Part shown: positions 35,627 through 40,354 of the stretch, piece by piece
Layout of the letters: each line of letters begins with the position of its first letter
Numbering within the stretch: the stretch's first letter is position 1
The notes under the pieces: generated by a model
What the model was told of the DNA's origin: nothing
The model's database searches: none
Seen by the model: only the letters and a program-made list of their open reading frames with translations
Source: Candidatus Blautia avicola
Lineage (GTDB): Bacteria > Bacillota > Clostridia > Lachnospirales > Lachnospiraceae
DNA length: 40,354 nt
Reading direction: 5' to 3'
Assembly (NCBI GenBank): GCA_019120515.1
Contig: DWUY01000090.1
Location: 1-40,354, forward strand
Made by a program: the position numbers and the translations under genes

Positions 35627-36295
35627 TTACCGCATCGCGATCCGGCCGTCCTCAATACGGACGATCCGGTCGGAAAGCTGGGCAATTTCCTCGTTGTGGG
35701 TGATCATTACCATAGTCTGGGCGAATTTTCTTCCTGTCACTTTCATAAGACTCAGCACGTCCTGACTGGTACGGCTGTCCAGATTGCCGGTAGGCTCGTC
35801 GGCCAGAAGGATGGCAGGCTTGGCAGCCAGGGCCCGGGCAATGGCCACCCGCTGCTGCTGTCCGCCGGATAGCTGGCTGGGCAGGCTGTTCAGTTTCTTT
35901 TCCAGTCCCAGAGCGGAAACTACCTGGCTGACATAATCTTCATCCACTTTTCCCCCATCCAGTTGGATAGGAAGGACAATATTTTCCCGCACCGTCAACA
36001 CCGGCACCAGATTGTAACTCTGAAACACAAAGCCGATCTTCCTCCGGCGAAAAATAGTCAGCGCCTCGTCCTTCAGGGAAAAAATGTCCTTGCCGTCTAC
36101 AATGACAGTGCCGCTGGTAGGCCGGTCCAGACCGCCCAGCATATGCAGCAGGGTAGATTTGCCGGAACCGGAAGTCCCCACGATCGCCACAAACTCTCCG
36201 TCCTCCACAGTGAGATCCACTCCGTCCAGAGCCTTTACCATAGTGTCGTCTTTCCCATAATATTTTTTTAACTCTTTTGTTTCCAAAATCGTCAT
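35627..36295 (-). CDS. ABC transporter ATP-binding protein (MacB/LolD-type)
   Basis: [38 protein letters not shown]. Confidence 0.96.
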   Translation of the reverse strand: MTILETKELKKYYGKDDTMVKALDGVDLTVEDGEFVAIVGTSGSGKSTLLHMLGGLDRPTSGTVIVDGKDIFSLKDEALTIFRRRKIGFVFQSYNLVPVLTVRENIVLPIQLDGGKVDEDYVSQVVSALGLEKKLNSLPSQLSGGQQQRVAIARALAAKPAILLADEPTGNLDSRTSQDVLSLMKVTGRKFAQTMVMITHNEEIAQLSDRIVRIEDGRIAMR

Positions 36296-36308
36296 CGTGC
36301 ATCCCTCC

Positions 36309-36344
36309 AAAAAAGTCTGTATTGTCTTTCGACAATACAGACTT
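36309..36344 (-). terminator. Perfect GAAA-loop hairpin with T-run abutting the ABC gene RBS (terminator/attenuator)
   Basis: Minus strand AAGTCTGTATTGTC-GAAA-GACAATACAGACTT followed by TTTT and GGAGGG. Confidence 0.75.
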
Positions 36345-36405
36345 TACCACAACATTCTTTCCTGAGCCTTTCTCAAATATAACAGAATTGAAAGATTTCA
36401 CAGTT

Positions 36406-37320
36406 TCATACCTTATGCAGCTGACGGGGCAGATACAGAGAAAGGGTGCTCCCCTTCCCGACCCTGGAAGATACTTTGATATAGCCTCCCTGACAGGTCA
36501 GGATCTCCCGGGCCAGGTAGAGTCCAAGACCCAGGCCTTCTGCAGTGCGGGTTCCGGCTCCACGGTAGAAACGGTTGAAAATCTCGCTTATCTCTTTCTC
36601 TGGAATGCCGGGACCGTTATCCGTCACATCTACCCGGCAAAAATCTCCCAGCATCTGGGCAGAAATCGTCACCGTTCCTCCGGCAGGCGTGTACTTTATC
36701 CCGTTATTTACCACATTGCCAAGAGCTTCGCTTGTCCATCGGGGATCAAAGGCGGCGGAGCCTTCAAAGGGGATCACCCGGAGTGTGATCTCTTTTTCCC
36801 GCCCAGCATGTTCTTCCTGCTCAGCCGCCCCTTCCAGCAGCTCTCCCACCGAATTTAAAGAAGGGACCGGCACTACGATACCTGTTTCCAGCCTGGAAGC
36901 TTTTACCAGTGTCTGGATCAAAAAAGACAATTTTTCTCCCTGTACTACCAGCGCACGGGCCTGTTCCTGCTGCCGCGGCGGCAGGTCACTTTCTGACAGC
37001 AGGGACGCATATAAAAGCAGGTTTGCAATAGGCGTACGCGTTTGATGAGAAATATCAGCGATCAGGGCCTTTACTGCCGCCTGTTCTCCTGCGATTATTT
37101 TTTGTGTATGTGCAGAGCCCCGGAGGAATCGGGCAAATTTCGTCTCCAGAGCAGAGAGCTCCGTCTCATCAAACCGCTCCTCGGCAAAGCCGCCGGCGAT
37201 AGCCTGATCCAGCATATCGTTCAGCCGCCGGAAAGTACACCGCCTAGCTTCCCGCTGCCACAGTCCAAACCCGATCCCTCCCAGGGCCAAGGCCAGAAGG
37301 CACCAGGTCAAGGCGGTCAT
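36406..37320 (-). CDS. Sensor histidine kinase (one predicted TM)
   Basis: ADISHQTRTPIANLLLYASLL H-box; NNGIKYTPAGG N-box; DNGPGIPEKE; GLGLGLYLA. Confidence 0.95.
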   Translation of the reverse strand: MTALTWCLLALALGGIGFGLWQREARRCTFRRLNDMLDQAIAGGFAEERFDETELSALETKFARFLRGSAHTQKIIAGEQAAVKALIADISHQTRTPIANLLLYASLLSESDLPPRQQEQARALVVQGEKLSFLIQTLVKASRLETGIVVPVPSLNSVGELLEGAAEQEEHAGREKEITLRVIPFEGSAAFDPRWTSEALGNVVNNGIKYTPAGGTVTISAQMLGDFCRVDVTDNGPGIPEKEISEIFNRFYRGAGTRTAEGLGLGLYLAREILTCQGGYIKVSSRVGKGSTLSLYLPRQLHKV

Positions 37321-38012
37321 CTCCCCACCTCCCAGGTATATCCTACTCCATAGACGGTCTTAATGGGAGCGTCCCCAAGCTTGGCGCGCAGCCGCCTGAC
37401 AGCAACCGACAGCGCGTTCTCATCTACGAACTCACCGCCGTCCCACACCTGTTCCAACAGCCGCTCCCGGGGCAGGACGCGGCCTCGGTTCTCCACCAGA
37501 AGGCGCAGCAGCCGCTGTTCTGTCTTAGACAAGTCTATGGGATCACCATCTCTGGCATATTCCATACGGGAAAAGTCAAAAGTAAAGCCATTGAGCTCTA
37601 TCTGTTCTGTATTTACAGCTGCGCAACGCCGCAGCTGGACATTGACTCTTGCCCGCAGTACCGCCAGAGAGAAAGGTTTCGTAATATAATCATCCGCCCC
37701 GGCTTCCAGGCCGTTGACTTCATCCAGCTCCAGATCATTTGCCGTAAGCAGGATCCCAGGGGTAAGGTCGCCGTCTTGCCGCAATGTCCGCAACAGCTCC
37801 AGTCCGCTGCCGTCTGGCAGGTTAATGTCAAATATCAGCAGATCAAAAACCCCTCTTTGCAAAATTTCTGCAGCCTGGAGCCGTGTACCGCAATGTGTGA
37901 CTGCGCAGTCTGACGTCTCAAGAGCCATGCAGATCCCCCGCCCCAGAGCTTCATCATCTTCTAAAAGTAAAATCCGGTTCAACTTCTGGCCCTCCCTTGC
38001 TTTGTTCTTCAA
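37317..38012 (-). CDS. OmpR-family response regulator
   Basis: LLLEDDEALGRGI, LLIFDINLPDGSGLELL receiver; C-terminal winged helix KTEQRLLRLLVENRGRVLPRERLLEQVW. Confidence 0.96.
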   Translation of the reverse strand: MKNKAREGQKLNRILLLEDDEALGRGICMALETSDCAVTHCGTRLQAAEILQRGVFDLLIFDINLPDGSGLELLRTLRQDGDLTPGILLTANDLELDEVNGLEAGADDYITKPFSLAVLRARVNVQLRRCAAVNTEQIELNGFTFDFSRMEYARDGDPIDLSKTEQRLLRLLVENRGRVLPRERLLEQVWDGGEFVDENALSVAVRRLRAKLGDAPIKTVYGVGYTWEVGR

Positions 38013-38048
38013 AATCGTCTCCCATTATACTGCCGAATAAATCCTATG

Positions 38049-38621
38049 TCAAAATATCCATTTCTCTGCTGCCGCCGCTGCCAGCTTCATAACGCCCGCC
38101 AGCACCATGACCAGGATGGGATTCCATTTCAGTTTCTGCAAAAGCACTACACAGACCATAAAAATAACCACCAGGAGCCAGTCCGTATCTGCCAGCCGGA
38201 TCACTCCCCCGCTGCCCCAGAAAGCAGTGATCAGGATAGAGATCCCCGCGGAAGCGATCAGGGCCACAACCGCAGGGCGAAGGGAATTCAGGACACTTTG
38301 CAGTACATCCAGTTTCTGATATTTCAGATACAGTTTTGCCAGCAGCGTCACAATAATGCAGGAAGGCAGGATACAGCCCAAAGTAGCCACCAGCGCTCCC
38401 GGGATCCCTCCGATCCGGATCCCCACAAAGGTAGCGGAGTTTATGGCGATAGGTCCGGGAGTCATCTGAGAAATGGTGATCAGATCTGTAAACTGATCCA
38501 TATCCAGCCATCCGTGGATATTTACGATCTGTTCCTGGATCAGGGGCATGGCCGCATAGCCGCCTCCGAAGCTGAAAAGACCGATCTGAAGAAAGCTGAG
38601 AAATAACTGAAACCAGATCAT
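38049..38621 (-). CDS. Chromate transporter family protein (second half)
   Basis: FLQIGLFSFGGGYAAMPLIQEQI...ISQMTPGPIAINSATFVGIRIGG. Confidence 0.95.
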   Translation of the reverse strand: MIWFQLFLSFLQIGLFSFGGGYAAMPLIQEQIVNIHGWLDMDQFTDLITISQMTPGPIAINSATFVGIRIGGIPGALVATLGCILPSCIIVTLLAKLYLKYQKLDVLQSVLNSLRPAVVALIASAGISILITAFWGSGGVIRLADTDWLLVVIFMVCVVLLQKLKWNPILVMVLAGVMKLAAAAAEKWIF

Positions 38622-39184
38622 TTTCTCCCCTCCCTTCTTGCTGCCAGGGTCCGGACTACACCGATCAGGCCGCAGATCAGGATCACAAAGACAACGTTCA
38701 CACCGAAAAAGCAGGTGGCGGCAAAGGCGCCTGCCATGATCAGAATAGAAACCGGGCTCTTTCCCTGGATGATCCCTCCTGCCATCTCATAAACCACAGC
38801 AGCGATCACCGCCCCCACACCGGCCTGCATACCCTCCAGCAGCTGACTGATAAGAAAACTGCTGCGGAATGCATTATAAAATACAGAGATCAGGGATATG
38901 ATCAGAAAAGGGGGGATAATGGTGGCAATAATAGCTGTAACTGCCCCGGTCATCCCCGCCAGTTTGTACCCTACCACAATGGCCCCGTTTACAGCAATAG
39001 CCCCCGGTGAAGACTGGGCGATAGCCACCAGATCCAGCATTTCATCTTCCTGGATCCAGTGATATTCGTCCACAAATTTTTTCTTCATCAGGGTCACGAT
39101 CACATAGCCGCCTCCAAAAGTAAAGGCACTTAAATATAATGTAGAAATAAACAGTTTTAACAGAACTTCTCTTTTACTCTTCAT
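38618..39184 (-). CDS. Chromate transporter family protein (first half)
   Basis: YLSAFTFGGGYVIVTLMKKKFV...IAQSSPGAIAVNGAIVVGYKLAG. Confidence 0.95.
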   Translation of the reverse strand: MKSKREVLLKLFISTLYLSAFTFGGGYVIVTLMKKKFVDEYHWIQEDEMLDLVAIAQSSPGAIAVNGAIVVGYKLAGMTGAVTAIIATIIPPFLIISLISVFYNAFRSSFLISQLLEGMQAGVGAVIAAVVYEMAGGIIQGKSPVSILIMAGAFAATCFFGVNVVFVILICGLIGVVRTLAARREGRK

Positions 39185-39245
39185 ATCATTTTCCTCCTCC
39201 CTGCCAGTATATCCTTTCTTGACTCATAGGTAAAATAGTATTATT

Positions 39246-39260
39246 TTATGATTATCATAA
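39246..39260. promoter_or_regulatory. Fur/PerR-type 7-1-7 box upstream of chromate transporter pair
   Basis: TTATGAT-T-ATCATAA, close to PerR consensus TTATAATNATTATAA; upstream of minus-strand TTTACC-17-TATACT. Confidence 0.6.
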
Positions 39261-39445
39261 TAAATTTATTATATATCTTCTTATGAGAGAAAAAGGAAGC
39301 GCCGGAAGAGAGATCCTGGAAGCCAGCTTTGCTCTTCAGCATCTTTTCATCCAGACAAAAACCGTCTCTGACTGTCGAAAAAAACTCTTTTCAGTTATAA
39401 CTTGTTAAAATATTATCAGTTTTTAAAAATTTTAAAGGATTTTTA

Positions 39446-39473
39446 TTGATTTAATTTGCTAAATATGTATAAT
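39446..39473 (+). promoter_or_regulatory. Promoter of pckA
   Basis: TTGATT (39446-39451), 16-bp spacer, TATAAT (39468-39473). Confidence 0.6.
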
Positions 39474-39586
39474 TAAGGGTATGGGAAGTGGGCGCTGCCC
39501 TCTTCTTCGGAAATACTGCAGGAGTCCGCAGGTAAGATTCCTGTAAGTTTTACTTTATATTATAAGAAAAGAGAGGTTAGTGTAAG

Positions 39587-40354
39587 ATGGCAGAGATCAA
39601 TTTAAGTAAGTATGGCATTACCGGAACTACAGAAATTGTTTACAATCCTTCTTATGAGCAGTTATTTGAAGAAGAGACCAAACCAGGTCTGGAAGGCTTC
39701 GAAAAAGGTCAGGTAACTGAGCTGGGCGCAGTAAACGTTATGACTGGCGTATATACAGGACGTTCTCCTAAAGATAAGTTCATCGTTATGGACGAAAACT
39801 CTAAAGACACTGTATGGTGGACATCTGACGAGTACAAAAACGATAACCATCCTGCAACAGAAGAAGCATGGGCTGCTGTAAAGGATATCGCTATCAACGA
39901 GCTGTCCAACAAGAGACTGTTCGTAGTTGACGCATTCTGCGGAGCCAACAAAGACACACGTATGGCTATCCGTTTCATCATGGAAGTAGCTTGGCAGGCA
40001 CACTTTGTTACAAATATGTTTATCCAGCCTACAGAAGAAGAGCTGAAAGACTTCGAGCCAGACTTCGTTGTTTACAATGCTTCCAAAGCAAAAGTTGAAA
40101 ACTACAAAGAATTAGGCCTGAATTCCGAGACAGCTGTTGTATTCAACATCACAAGCCGCGAGCAGGTTATCTTAAACACATGGTACGGCGGAGAGATGAA
40201 AAAAGGTATGTTCTCCATGATGAACTACTATCTGCCTCTGAAGGGCATCGCTTCTATGCACTGCTCTGCAAACACAGATATGAACGGCGAGAACACCGCT
40301 ATCTTCTTCGGTCTTTCCGGAACAGGTAAGACAACTCTTTCCACAGACCCGAAA
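39587..40354 (+). CDS. pckA: Phosphoenolpyruvate carboxykinase (ATP), 5' part; runs off the window
   Basis: [30 protein letters not shown]...[14 protein letters not shown]...[41 protein letters not shown]. Confidence 0.97.
   Translation, partial: MAEINLSKYGITGTTEIVYNPSYEQLFEEETKPGLEGFEKGQVTELGAVNVMTGVYTGRSPKDKFIVMDENSKDTVWWTSDEYKNDNHPATEEAWAAVKDIAINELSNKRLFVVDAFCGANKDTRMAIRFIMEVAWQAHFVTNMFIQPTEEELKDFEPDFVVYNASKAKVENYKELGLNSETAVVFNITSREQVILNTWYGGEMKKGMFSMMNYYLPLKGIASMHCSANTDMNGENTAIFFGLSGTGKTTLSTDPK

Overview
The window looks like a Firmicutes (probably Lachnospiraceae-like) chromosomal segment; this taxonomic call is an inference from protein flavour only. It starts with an IS91-type element (HUH/Y2 transposase plus tyrosine recombinase). 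The element has a 14-bp terminal inverted repeat (87-100 / 2548-2561), and one end forms the last codons of a MATE gene. An AT-richer accessory stretch follows: MarR regulator, a possible HhH-GPD DNA glycosylase-like protein, and a Phd/Doc toxin-antitoxin pair. The rest is mostly ordinary metabolism and transport: TetR/ABC-exporter-pair/methyltransferase, Fe-ADH plus ALDH, a NifX-SlyD fusion, a BSH/PVA-type hydrolase, AI-2E permease, Rrf2/EFR1, the AmmeMemoRadiSam pair, an acetyltransferase-MATE-acetyltransferase operon, a two-component system with FtsX-type ABC transporter, a chromate transporter pair, and the 5' part of pckA. The most interesting unexplained signal is a dispersed ~140-bp palindromic element present twice (15169-15310 and 19870-20011). 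Its stems vary by compensatory base changes while the central ~60 nt is almost invariant. Both copies sit at gene 3' ends inside terminator-like inverted repeats, and one copy supplies the stop codon of the AI-2E gene. Other signals include operator-like palindromes shared by separate transcription units, two genes with internal deletions, and a perfect GAAA-loop hairpin ending at an RBS. No tRNA, rRNA or CRISPR array was recognised. All family calls are from reading motifs; no searches were run.
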